Of a stretch of DNA of 19,024 nucleotides, positions 1-7,533 are shown piece after piece. The position numbers and the translations under genes were made by a program. Position 1 is the stretch's first letter. Each line of letters begins with the position of its first letter. The notes under the pieces are model-generated. The model saw only the letters and a list, made by a program, of their open reading frames with translations. It was not told the origin of the DNA and did not search any database. Source of the DNA: Flavobacteriia bacterium (GTDB taxonomy: Bacteria > Bacteroidota > Bacteroidia > Flavobacteriales > Flavobacteriaceae); the NCBI GenBank assembly GCA_030626085.1, contig DAOUPQ010000010.1, positions 1 through 19,024 of the forward strand, given 5' to 3'.

Positions 1-1
1 A

Positions 2-607
2 AAACAACGTTTTATTGAAGGTGGTCCATTTTTTATGGGAATTGTTTTATTAACATTAATTTTAGGTTTAGCTATTGCTATTGAAAGAATTATATATCTT
101 AATATGGCTACAACTAATACTGATAAATTAGTGAATGATGTAGAAGAAGCTCTAAGTAGTGGTGGAGTAGAAGCTGCAAAAGAAGTATGTAGAAATACAA
201 AAGGTCCTGTTGCCTCAATTTTCTATCAGGGATTAGACAGAATGGATGAAGGTGTAGATGCTGCTGAAAAAGCAGTTGTTGCCTATGGTGGAGTTCAAAT
301 GGGATTATTAGAGAAAAACATCTCTTGGTTAGCTCTATTTATTTCTCTAGCACCAATGCTTGGGTTTATGGGTACAGTAATAGGTATGATTAGTGCATTT
401 GACTCTATTGAAGCCGCTGGTGACATTTCACCTACAGTTGTGGCAGGAGGTATTAAAGTAGCTTTATTAACAACAGTATTTGGTTTGGTTGTTGCAATTA
501 TTCTTCAAATTTTTTACAATTACATTATTTCAAAAATCGATGGTATTGTAAATAGTATGGAAGACGCTTCAATTAAATTAGTTGATCTTTTGATCAGAAA
601 TAAATAA
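2..607 (+). CDS. exbB: ExbB/TolQ/MotA-family proton channel subunit (5' end cut by window)
   Basis: Inner-membrane proton channel subunit that works with ExbD to couple proton flow to TonB (or a TolA-like partner) and so energise outer-membrane transporters. The reading frame is open back to base 2 and encodes KQRFIEGGPFFMG before the first ATG at 35, so that ATG is internal and the true start lies outside the window. Three membrane segments are visible: one at the start of the visible part, one around NISWLALFISLAPMLGFMGTVIGM, and one around VALLTTVFGLVVAIILQIF. The glycine-rich GFMGTVIGMI stretch and the following GGIKVALLTT are the family signature. It is followed after 8 bases by a small membrane protein gene and then two exbD genes, the usual Bacteroidota operon order. 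A TolQ or other MotA-family role cannot be separated from ExbB by sequence alone. Confidence 0.9.
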   Translation, partial: KQRFIEGGPFFMGIVLLTLILGLAIAIERIIYLNMATTNTDKLVNDVEEALSSGGVEAAKEVCRNTKGPVASIFYQGLDRMDEGVDAAEKAVVAYGGVQMGLLEKNISWLALFISLAPMLGFMGTVIGMISAFDSIEAAGDISPTVVAGGIKVALLTTVFGLVVAIILQIFYNYIISKIDGIVNSMEDASIKLVDLLIRNK

Positions 608-615
608 ATAATATT

Positions 616-1089
616 ATGAATAGTAAGTTATCAAAAATATTATCATTAGTTGCAGGTGCGATTGGTATTATTGCAGTTTACTTTTTGATAAGAATAATCA
701 TGGAAGGGGATGATGCATTTGATGCAGTTAATCCTGATGCAGCTAGTTTACAAGGCAGCATTATTTCACCATATATATCCTTTGCATTGGCATTGTTATA
801 TATTACTGCAGGTTTAGCAGTTGTATTTTCATTGTGGAACTTGATTAGACATCCAAAAATGTTAAAGAAAGCATTACTCTCTGTTGGAGTTTTAGCTGTT
901 TTATTGATAGTGGCTTATTTTCTTTCACCAGATAATGCAGTTACAGATGCTACAGGTACTAAAATTTTAGTAGAACAAGGTAGTATTTCAAAATGGTCTA
1001 GCACAGGTATATGGTATGCAGTAATATTAGGAGGGATTGGATTAGCATTCTTCTTAGTTGATTTTGTTAAAGGAATTGTAAAAAGTTAA
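616..1089 (+). CDS. Conserved four-helix membrane protein of unknown function in the exbBD operon
   Basis: 157-residue integral membrane protein that I cannot assign to a named family. Hydrophobic segments lie at about residues 7-28, 52-77, 86-104 and 129-152, joined by short loops. The loop at about 30-50 is acidic (GDDAFDAVNPDA), and the one at about 105-128 is polar. The gene starts 8 bases after exbB and ends 4 bases before exbD, so it is almost certainly co-transcribed and probably translationally coupled with both. From general knowledge, a small membrane protein in this slot is common in Bacteroidota exbB-exbD-exbD operons. The position suggests an accessory or stabilising subunit of the ExbB/ExbD motor, but this is inference. 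It has no signal peptide cleavage site and no recognisable catalytic motif. Confidence 0.8.
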   Translation: MNSKLSKILSLVAGAIGIIAVYFLIRIIMEGDDAFDAVNPDAASLQGSIISPYISFALALLYITAGLAVVFSLWNLIRHPKMLKKALLSVGVLAVLLIVAYFLSPDNAVTDATGTKILVEQGSISKWSSTGIWYAVILGGIGLAFFLVDFVKGIVKS

Positions 1090-1093
1090 AATT

Positions 1094-1717
1094 ATGGCTA
1101 AAAGAGATATACCGGAAATTAATGCTGGCTCTATGGCCGATATCGCTTTCTTGTTACTAATATTTTTCTTGGTAACAACTACTATGGATGTGGATACAGG
1201 GATATCAAGAAAATTAACTGAAAAGCAAGATCCTAATATTAAACCACCTAAACTTAAGGAGAAAAATGTTTTCATTGTTACCGTAAACCGTAATAATGAC
1301 CTTTTAGTTGAAGGCACAAAATTTATTCAAGTTGATGAATTGCGTGAAGAAGTTATCAAGTTTATTGATAATGGGGGTGGATTAGGAAACCCTATAGATG
1401 GAGCCGAACCGGCTGAATGTGATTGGTGTGAAGGAGAAAAAGATCCTGCATCATCAGATCATCCCAACAAAGCGGTAATTTCTTTAGAAAGTGATAGGGG
1501 AACTTCGTATGGTACATATATATCTGTTCAAAATGAATTAGTAGGTGCATATACCGATCTTAGAAATCGATTGTCTAAAAAGTTGTATAGAATTACATAC
1601 ACAGAGCTTTTAAAACAATCTAAAAATGATGTGAAAAATGAGTCATTAAAAGAAAAGATTAAAAATATAAAGAAGAAATATCCACAGATTATTTCCGAAG
1701 CTGAACCAACAAAATAA
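1094..1717 (+). CDS. exbD: ExbD/TolR-family biopolymer transport protein, long form with CxxC insertion
   Basis: Proton-motive-force coupling subunit of the ExbB/ExbD motor: a short cytoplasmic N-terminus, one membrane helix and a periplasmic domain. The membrane helix spans about residues 17-30 and is preceded by Asp16 in SMADIAFLLLIFF, the position of the proton-carrying aspartate in this family. At 207 residues it is longer than classical ExbD (about 140). The extra length comes from a polar insertion at about residues 93-126 with two cysteines (Cys109 and Cys112, ECDWCEGEKDP) and a lysine-rich C-terminal tail. The fold resumes at KAVISLESDRGTSY. The gene sits 4 bases after the four-helix protein and 7 bases before a second exbD. 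Two different ExbD paralogues may form a heteromeric plug; that is inferred from the operon. Confidence 0.9.
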   Translation: MAKRDIPEINAGSMADIAFLLLIFFLVTTTMDVDTGISRKLTEKQDPNIKPPKLKEKNVFIVTVNRNNDLLVEGTKFIQVDELREEVIKFIDNGGGLGNPIDGAEPAECDWCEGEKDPASSDHPNKAVISLESDRGTSYGTYISVQNELVGAYTDLRNRLSKKLYRITYTELLKQSKNDVKNESLKEKIKNIKKKYPQIISEAEPTK

Positions 1718-1724
1718 TATAAGT

Positions 1725-2183
1725 ATGTCAAAGTTTAGAAAGAAGAAAAAAGGTATGCCAGGAATATCTACGGCATCTTTACCCGATATTGTATTTATGT
1801 TGTTGTTCTTTTTTATGGTTACTACAGTGATGCGTGAAACTGATTTAAAAGTTAGACAAACACTTCCTTATGCAACCGAAGTAAAAAAATTAGAGCGTAA
1901 GAGTTTGGTAAGTTATATTTATGTTGGTAAAATTGAAGGTCAGGGTGGTGATAAAATTCAGTTGAATGACCGTATTTCAAGTCTTGAAGATATTAAATAC
2001 TTTATTTTTGCTGAAAGGGAAACACACTCAGAGGATGAAATTCCATTATTAACTACTTCTATTAAAGCCGATATCAACTCAAGTGTTGGTACGAGTACTG
2101 ATATTAAAGAAGAGCTAAGAAATGTAAATGCTTTAAAAATTAATTACTCTACTAGAAAAGGAGACATTACTAGAAATAAGTAG
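1725..2183 (+). CDS. exbD: ExbD/TolR-family biopolymer transport protein, short form
   Basis: Second ExbD-type subunit, 152 residues, close to the family's usual length. A basic N-terminus (KFRKKKKG) sets the inside-positive topology. The single membrane helix follows Asp21 in SLPDIVFMLLFFFMV, matching the essential aspartate of ExbD/TolR. The rest is a periplasmic domain containing the conserved-looking SIKADINSSVGT stretch. It is diverged from the preceding exbD and lacks the cysteine-bearing insertion. It is the last gene of the operon: a perfect 16-bp hairpin terminator begins 18 bases after its stop codon. Confidence 0.92.
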   Translation: MSKFRKKKKGMPGISTASLPDIVFMLLFFFMVTTVMRETDLKVRQTLPYATEVKKLERKSLVSYIYVGKIEGQGGDKIQLNDRISSLEDIKYFIFAERETHSEDEIPLLTTSIKADINSSVGTSTDIKEELRNVNALKINYSTRKGDITRNK

Positions 2184-2201
2184 TAATTAATAAATTATTT
2201 T

Positions 2202-2243
2202 AAAGGCAATCAAACTTAATAAAAAGTTTGATTGCCTTTTTTT
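2202..2243 (+). terminator. Intrinsic terminator of the exbB-exbD-exbD operon
   Basis: The arms 2202-2217 (AAAGGCAATCAAACTT) and 2224-2239 pair perfectly over 16 bp around a 6-base loop. A run of T closes the hairpin at 2237-2243. It lies 18 bases behind the second exbD. The 3' arm also carries the TTG of the next gene's promoter. Confidence 0.93.
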
Positions 2244-2262
2244 ATTTAAAAAAGTATCTTTG
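2232..2262 (+). promoter_or_regulatory. Bacteroidota-type promoter for the beta-barrel gene
   Basis: A -33 TTG at 2232-2234 and a -7 box TATCTTTG at 2255-2262 (consensus TAnnTTTG) are separated by 20 bases, within the accepted 17-23. The expected start of transcription is around 2267-2270, giving a very short leader before the ATG at 2284. The -33 element lies inside the 3' arm of the upstream terminator. Confidence 0.7.
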
Positions 2263-2283
2263 ATAAAATATATTTTCTAATAA

Positions 2284-2943
2284 ATGGAAATGAATAAGAC
2301 AACTATCTTTTTTCTGCTTTTTTTTTCAATTTTGCATGCACAGAATGAAAAATATGCGATTGATCAAAAATATTTAGAAGATCAAGTATATATAACTGCC
2401 GTATATCAAAAATTAATAAACCTACCGGATGAAATATCTGGTACTGGGTTTCCTTATGGTATTGGCTTAGGAGTTATTAAAGATCTTCCACTTAATAAAA
2501 ATAGAAATGTTGGATTAGCTATTGGTTTGGGATATGCATTCGATGTTCATTATTTTAATGTAAAAGAAATTGTAACACCTGTTGAAGAAGAAAAAGAAAT
2601 TAAAAGTAATAAAATTGCATTGCATATGGTAGATTTTCCAATAGAGTTTCGTTTTCGAACTTCTACTCCGCAAAAATATAAATTCTGGAGATTTTATCCG
2701 GGGTTTAAATTCTCTTATGCTTTTGCACAAAACTCTGAATTAAAGCAAAGCGAAGATTTTGAAGTGGAAAAAGTTATTGAAGTAAATAACTTTCAATATG
2801 GTATAACTCTGTCTGCGGGTTTTAATAAATGGAATTTACATGTTTATTACGGCCTAAGTGAATTATTTAACGAAGCTGAGAATAATAACTTTCAAATTGC
2901 CCCACATGAATTAAAGATTGGAATAATCTTTTATCTTTTATAG
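2284..2943 (+). CDS. Outer-membrane beta-barrel protein, PorT/porin-like family
   Basis: 219-residue exported protein. An N-terminal signal peptide (hydrophobic core at about residues 7-17) probably ends near LHA|QN. The mature part alternates hydrophobic and polar residues in strand-length blocks with glycine and aromatic residues (IGLGYAFDVHYF, FWRFYPGFKFSYAF, GFNKWNLHVYYG) and ends in a strand IGIIFYLL. This pattern suits an outer-membrane barrel of about eight strands. It resembles small PorT/porin-family proteins of flavobacteria, though I would not equate it with the type IX secretion component PorT. In-frame ATGs at 2284 and 2290 are both possible starts; the first is used here. It has its own promoter, and its stop overlaps the convergent PAP2-like gene by 6 bases. 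Confidence 0.78.
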   Translation: MEMNKTTIFFLLFFSILHAQNEKYAIDQKYLEDQVYITAVYQKLINLPDEISGTGFPYGIGLGVIKDLPLNKNRNVGLAIGLGYAFDVHYFNVKEIVTPVEEEKEIKSNKIALHMVDFPIEFRFRTSTPQKYKFWRFYPGFKFSYAFAQNSELKQSEDFEVEKVIEVNNFQYGITLSAGFNKWNLHVYYGLSELFNEAENNNFQIAPHELKIGIIFYLL

Positions 2944-3540
2944 AAATTGATAGCTTATAAGTTGTGTGATTAATCCTAAGAAAACACCTAAGTAAACTTC
3001 TTTGGGTTGATGTGCATTTAATTTTAATCTGGAAGTTGCTAGTAAGCCAAAGACTATTATTAAAATTGCAATCAATACAGTTAGGTTGATTTGGTATTCT
3101 ATGCTCATTACTATTATTAAGCCAATTAAAGAGCCAATTCCCAGAGTGTGTAAACTAGTTTTAATATTAAAAGAGAATAATAAAAAAACAATTATAAATG
3201 CAATGCTTCCTCCATAAAAAGAAAGTCCTAATAAGCTAACAATTTTTGTGCTTAAAAGCATTTTGCCAAGCATAAAAGTTAGGACAATTAAAAATAAAAC
3301 GAGAAATTTCCTTTCTTCAATGGTTTTTAATTTAAAAGATTGAATCAACTTCAATTTTTTTAAAATTATTAATAAAAATAAAGGTAGAATATAGGTACTG
3401 ATAAATATTACAGCAATTATAATTTTTTTATACTTTTCCGGAATATATTGTGGAGATATAATAAAATAGAGTAAAGCTCCTAACGTTGAAAAAAATATTG
3501 GATGAAAAACAAATGAAATAATTTTATAGAATGCAGTCAT
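2938..3540 (-). CDS. PAP2-like integral membrane protein (divergent)
   Basis: 200-residue, very hydrophobic protein with about six or seven membrane segments. It carries weak versions of the three PAP2 (type 2 phosphatidic acid phosphatase) motifs: a basic stretch KTIEER at about 72-77, SLHT at about 129-132 (where PSGH is usual), and SR-x5-H at 170-177 (SRLKLNAH) followed by an acidic residue at 181. These suggest a membrane phosphatase acting on a lipid phosphate or undecaprenyl pyrophosphate, but motif 1 is poor and activity is unproven. The ATG directly abuts the rpoN stop (TAAATG), so translation is probably coupled. It converges on the beta-barrel gene with a 6-base overlap and no terminator between them. 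Confidence 0.65.
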   Translation of the reverse strand: MTAFYKIISFVFHPIFFSTLGALLYFIISPQYIPEKYKKIIIAVIFISTYILPLFLLIILKKLKLIQSFKLKTIEERKFLVLFLIVLTFMLGKMLLSTKIVSLLGLSFYGGSIAFIIVFLLFSFNIKTSLHTLGIGSLIGLIIVMSIEYQINLTVLIAILIIVFGLLATSRLKLNAHQPKEVYLGVFLGLITQLISYQFL

Positions 3541-4995
3541 TTACAATATCTCTTTTCGTAATCTAGCTACAGAAATATCTAATTGTTCTCTGTATTTTGC
3601 TACAGTTCTTCTTGCGATCAAATACCCTTTTTCCTTCAAAATAGAAGATAATTTCTCATCGGTTAAAGGGGTTTTTTTATTTTCTTTTTCAATAACAGTT
3701 TGAAGTATTTTCTTTATTTCTTTAGTTGAGATATCCTCCCCCTTTTTATTTTTCATGGATTCAGAAAAATATTCTTTTAAAAGTTTTGTTCCATAAGGGG
3801 TATCAACATATTTACTGTTAGCTACTCTAGAAATGGTTGAAATATCCATATCAATTTCATCAGCAATATTTTTTAAAATCATGGGTTTTAACTTTCGCTC
3901 ATCACCAGATAAAAAATATTCTTTTTGATATTGCATAATAGCATTCATAGTGAGTAATAGTGTTTGCTGACGTTGTTTAATAGCATCTATAAACCATTTT
4001 GCAGCATCTAATTTTTGTTTGATGAACATAATGGCGTCCTTTTGAGCTTTAGACTTATCTTTTGATTTAGCATACCCTTGCAGCATATCATTATAATCTT
4101 TTGAAATATGTAGATCAGGTGCATTTCTTGCATTTAATGATAAATCAAGATTTCCTTCATTAATTTTTATTGTAAAATCAGGAACTATTTGTTCAACATT
4201 ACTATTGCTCCCTGAATAGGATCCTCCAGGCTTAGGATTCAATTTTTCAATTTCATGAATAGCTTCTTTTAAGATTTCTTTCGAAATATTTAATTTATGG
4301 ATTAATTTTTTATAATGTTTTTTTACAAAAAGGTCAAATGAATTTTGAATAATATCAATTGCAATTTTTCTTTCGGTAGTTTCTTTTTTTTGATTTAATT
4401 GAATTAATAAACTCTCTCTTAAATTTCTAGCCCCAACGCCCGGAGGATCTATTTGTTGTACTATTTTTAAAACTTTTTCAATTTCATCCTCTGTAGTATA
4501 GATATTTTCGGAAAAGGCTAGATCATCAACAATATCTTCAATAGATCTTCGTATATACCCGTTACCATCAATATTACCAACTAAAAATTCAGCAATTTGT
4601 GTTTCTTGATCAGATAGTTTAAAGGTGTTTAATTGACTTAATAAAAATTGATTGAATGAGATACCAGCAGAATAGGGAATACGATTATCTTCTTCATCAC
4701 TGTTATAGTTATTGGATTGTAATTTATAACTGGGTATTTCATCATCACTCAAATAATCATCAATATTTATTTCAGTTTCAATAGTATCTGTACCTGAATC
4801 ATCATATTCATCTGTATTGTCATTTGAAAACTCATCAGAATTATCTTTTCCAATTTCTAAAGCAGGATTTTCTTCAATTTCAAGTGCCAATTTTTGTTCA
4901 AAAGCCTGTGTGGGCAACTGAATTAACTTCATCAACTGAATTTGTTGGGGAGATAATTTTTGTTGTAACTTTTGTTGTAAACTTTGTTTGAGCAT
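3541..4995 (-). CDS. rpoN: RNA polymerase sigma-54 factor
   Basis: Sigma-54 (sigma-N) factor, which directs RNA polymerase to -24/-12 promoters and needs an AAA+ activator to open them. All regions are present in 484 residues. The glutamine/leucine-rich activator-responsive region I is at 1-48 (SLQQKLQQKLSPQQIQLMKL...). An acidic region II follows at about 50-90, rich in D, E, S and N. The core-binding domain is at about 110-330, and the DNA-binding part ends with the RpoN box ARRTVAKYRE at about 461-470. No sigma-54 activator gene lies in the window. Upstream is asnS, 118 bases away and separated by a probable terminator; downstream the PAP2-like gene starts at the very next base. Confidence 0.97.
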   Translation of the reverse strand: MLKQSLQQKLQQKLSPQQIQLMKLIQLPTQAFEQKLALEIEENPALEIGKDNSDEFSNDNTDEYDDSGTDTIETEINIDDYLSDDEIPSYKLQSNNYNSDEEDNRIPYSAGISFNQFLLSQLNTFKLSDQETQIAEFLVGNIDGNGYIRRSIEDIVDDLAFSENIYTTEDEIEKVLKIVQQIDPPGVGARNLRESLLIQLNQKKETTERKIAIDIIQNSFDLFVKKHYKKLIHKLNISKEILKEAIHEIEKLNPKPGGSYSGSNSNVEQIVPDFTIKINEGNLDLSLNARNAPDLHISKDYNDMLQGYAKSKDKSKAQKDAIMFIKQKLDAAKWFIDAIKQRQQTLLLTMNAIMQYQKEYFLSGDERKLKPMILKNIADEIDMDISTISRVANSKYVDTPYGTKLLKEYFSESMKNKKGEDISTKEIKKILQTVIEKENKKTPLTDEKLSSILKEKGYLIARRTVAKYREQLDISVARLRKEIL

Positions 4996-5047
4996 AAGAA
5001 AATTCTAATGGTATAAAAATACAAAAAACAAATAAAAGATAATAAAC

Positions 5048-5086
5048 AAAAAAAACGAAGTATTGTTTTTAAGAATAAATACTTTG
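5048..5086 (-). terminator. Probable intrinsic terminator behind asnS
   Basis: Read on the minus strand, the arms CAAAGTATT (5086-5078) and AATACTTCG (5064-5056) pair over 9 bp with one G-T pair around a 13-base loop. Eight T follow directly (5055-5048). It starts 27 bases after the asnS stop. The stem is A/T-rich, so it may terminate only part of the transcripts; rpoN could be reached by read-through or have its own promoter. Confidence 0.55.
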
Positions 5087-5113
5087 TTAAATATTATAAA
5101 AATATCTATTTAG

Positions 5114-6547
5114 TTAAAATTCGGCATTTTGAGGTGTTCTGGGGTAAGGAATTACATCTCGAATATTACTCATTCCTGTTGCAAATTGAACCAATCTTTC
5201 AAATCCTAGTCCGAAACCAGCATGAATGGCACTACCATATTTACGTGTATCTAAATACCACCACAATTCTTTCTCATCAATATTTAAAGCTTTGATTTTT
5301 TCTTTTAAAACATTTAAACGCTCTTCCCGTTGACTTCCACCTACAATTTCGCCAATACCTGGAAATAAAACATCCATTGCTCTCACTGTTTTCTCATCTT
5401 CATTTAAACGCATATAAAATGCTTTGATATTAGCAGGATAATCAAATAGTATTACAGGACATTTAAAGTGTTTTTCGACTAAGTAACGTTCGTGTTCACT
5501 CTGAAGATCAGCTCCCCATTCATTGATAATGTACTGAAATTTTTTCTTTTTATTAGGTTTGCTATTTCTTAAAATATCAATTGCTTCAGTATAAGTTACA
5601 CGTTTAAAATTATTATCAATAACAAATTGTAATTTTTCTAGAAGTGACATATCACTTCTCTGGATTGCAGGCTTACTTTTCTCCTCTTGTAAAAAGCGTT
5701 GATTTAAAAATTGCAGATCGTCATCACAATTAGTTAAAATATATTTTAAAATATATTTAATAAAATCTTCTGCTAAATCCATGTTGGCATCAAGATCATT
5801 AAAAGCAACTTCGGGCTCAATCATCCAAAATTCGGATAAATGTCGCGAAGTATTTGAATTCTCAGCTCTAAAAGTTGGTCCAAAAGTATAAACCTTTCCC
5901 AAAGCCATAGCATAAGTTTCTGCCTCTAACTGGCCTGAAACAGTTAAGCTGGTTTCTTTTCCAAAAAAATCTTTCGAGTAGTCGATCTTGCCTTCTTCTG
6001 TTTTTGGAGTATTATTTATGTCAAGTGTAGTTACTTTAAACATTTCACCAGCACCCTCTGCATCACTCCCGGTGATGATAGGTGTATGAACATAATAAAA
6101 ACCATTTTGCATAAAATATTGATGGATTGCAAATGAAAGGGAAGATCGTATCCTCATAACAGCACTAAATGTATTGGTTCTCACCCTTAAATGTGCATTT
6201 TCGCGTAAAAATTCTAGACTGTGTTTTTTGGGCTGAATGGGATATTCATCTGGATTTGAATCTCCCAATATCTCGATATTTTTTACTTGTATCTCTACTT
6301 TTTGACCTTTACCCTGACTTTCAACCAGGGTTCCGGCGATTGATAAAGCAGCACCTGTTGTGATACGTTTTAATAAGGTTTCATCAAAGTTTTCAAAATT
6401 GATTACACATTGAATATTTTTCATGGTTGAACCATCGTTTAAGGCAATAAAACGATTGCTTCTAAATGTTCTAACCCAACCTTTTATAGTAACTTCTTGT
6501 AAATATTTTTCTGATTCTAACAATTCAGAAATACTGTGTCTTTTCAT
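5114..6547 (-). CDS. asnS: Asparaginyl-tRNA synthetase
   Basis: Class IIb aminoacyl-tRNA synthetase that charges tRNA-Asn with asparagine, using ATP. The N-terminal OB-fold anticodon-binding domain occupies about residues 15-95 (VTIKGWVRTFRSNRFIALNDGS). The catalytic domain then shows motif 1 at about 130-165 (the RIRSSL and HTPIITGSDAEGAGEMF region), motif 2 at about 225-245 (TFRAENSNTSRHLSEF) and motif 3 at about 444-455 (GFGLGFERLVQF). The length of 477 residues is normal for bacterial AsnRS. HLSEFWMIEPE favours asparaginyl over aspartyl specificity. A TATCTTTG -7 box lies 62-69 bases upstream of the ATG, and a probable terminator follows the gene. Confidence 0.97.
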   Translation of the reverse strand: MKRHSISELLESEKYLQEVTIKGWVRTFRSNRFIALNDGSTMKNIQCVINFENFDETLLKRITTGAALSIAGTLVESQGKGQKVEIQVKNIEILGDSNPDEYPIQPKKHSLEFLRENAHLRVRTNTFSAVMRIRSSLSFAIHQYFMQNGFYYVHTPIITGSDAEGAGEMFKVTTLDINNTPKTEEGKIDYSKDFFGKETSLTVSGQLEAETYAMALGKVYTFGPTFRAENSNTSRHLSEFWMIEPEVAFNDLDANMDLAEDFIKYILKYILTNCDDDLQFLNQRFLQEEKSKPAIQRSDMSLLEKLQFVIDNNFKRVTYTEAIDILRNSKPNKKKKFQYIINEWGADLQSEHERYLVEKHFKCPVILFDYPANIKAFYMRLNEDEKTVRAMDVLFPGIGEIVGGSQREERLNVLKEKIKALNIDEKELWWYLDTRKYGSAIHAGFGLGFERLVQFATGMSNIRDVIPYPRTPQNAEF

Positions 6548-6608
6548 TTTTCAATTCTTAAATTATCAATAATAATCAAATGATAATCACCTGATTTTTT
6601 AATTGTCG

Positions 6609-6616
6609 CAAAGATA
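6609..6616 (-). promoter_or_regulatory. -7 promoter box for asnS
   Basis: On the minus strand the bases read TATCTTTG followed by C, a perfect match to the Bacteroidota -7 consensus TAnnTTTG. The -33 element is weak: 19 bases upstream the sequence is TTT rather than TTG. The box lies between rmlA and asnS, 62 bases or more before the asnS ATG, which would let asnS be transcribed independently of rmlA. Confidence 0.5.
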
Positions 6617-6653
6617 AACTTTGTAAGCAAAAATTAAAATGTGAATGTAGTTT

Positions 6654-7517
6654 TTATTCTTTAATTATATTGATCAGGTATTCACCATAACCACTTTTTA
6701 GTAGTGGTTGAGCTACTTCCTTGAGTTGATTGGCATTTATAAAACCTTTTCGAAAGGCAATTTCTTCAATACAGCCAATCTTTAAACCTTGACGTTCTTC
6801 AATAACCTGAACAAATTGTTGTGCTTGAATCAATGAATTAAAAGTTCCGGTATCTAACCAGGCAGTACCTCTGCCAAAAACACCAACTCGCAATTTACCT
6901 TGTTGTAAATATACGTTGTTAACATCTGTAATTTCATATTCACCACGTGCAGAAGGTTTTATATTTTTAGCAATTTCTACAACACTATTATCATAAAAAT
7001 ACAAACCCGGAACGGCATAATTTGATTTTGGAAGAGTTGGCTTTTCTTCTATGGAAATTGCCTGAAAATTTTGATCAAATTCTACAACACCATAGCGTTC
7101 AGGATCACTTACATGATAGGCAAAAACAACACAACCTTCAGGTTCATAGGCTTTTGATAATCTTTTTTCTAAATCAGCTCCATAAAAAATATTATCTCCT
7201 AATATTAATGCAACACTATCATCGCCAATAAAGTCTTCACCAATAACAAAAGCCTGAGCTAACCCGTTGGGTATTTCTTGAACAGCGTATTGAAAATTAC
7301 ATCCTAAATTCTTTCCATCACCTAATAATCGTTCAAAAAGAGGTAAGTCGTAAGGTGTTGATATAATTAAAACATCTTTTATACCGGCAAGCATGAGAAC
7401 AGACAATGGATAATAGATCATTGGTTTATCATAAATTGGCATTAATTGTTTACTTACTGCTAAAGTTAGGGGGTGTAATCTTGTTCCACTTCCACCTGCA
7501 AGTATGATTCCTTTCAT
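6654..7517 (-). CDS. rmlA: Glucose-1-phosphate thymidylyltransferase
   Basis: Cytoplasmic enzyme joining dTTP and glucose 1-phosphate to give dTDP-glucose plus pyrophosphate, the first step towards dTDP-L-rhamnose and other dTDP-sugars for surface polysaccharides. The nucleotidyltransferase signature is at residues 6-18 (LAGGSGTRLHPLT). Other family motifs are KQLMPIYDKPMIYYPL (about 23-38), LGDNIFYG (107-113), the EEKP sugar-binding loop (157-160) and GTAWLDTGT (about 217-225). Its 287 residues match the short RmlA class. It starts 16 bases after the RND exporter stop, so it probably shares that transcript. No rmlB, rmlC or rmlD is in the window, so it stands apart from the usual sugar cluster. 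Confidence 0.95.
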   Translation of the reverse strand: MKGIILAGGSGTRLHPLTLAVSKQLMPIYDKPMIYYPLSVLMLAGIKDVLIISTPYDLPLFERLLGDGKNLGCNFQYAVQEIPNGLAQAFVIGEDFIGDDSVALILGDNIFYGADLEKRLSKAYEPEGCVVFAYHVSDPERYGVVEFDQNFQAISIEEKPTLPKSNYAVPGLYFYDNSVVEIAKNIKPSARGEYEITDVNNVYLQQGKLRVGVFGRGTAWLDTGTFNSLIQAQQFVQVIEERQGLKIGCIEEIAFRKGFINANQLKEVAQPLLKSGYGEYLINIIKE

Positions 7518-7533
7518 TGATTTTTGTTTAGAT

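Noticed and set aside
6609..6623. CAAAG-ataaa-CTTTG hairpin behind rmlA as a terminator
   Set aside because: The stem is only 5 bp, no T-run follows on the minus strand, and it coincides with the better-supported asnS -7 promoter box.
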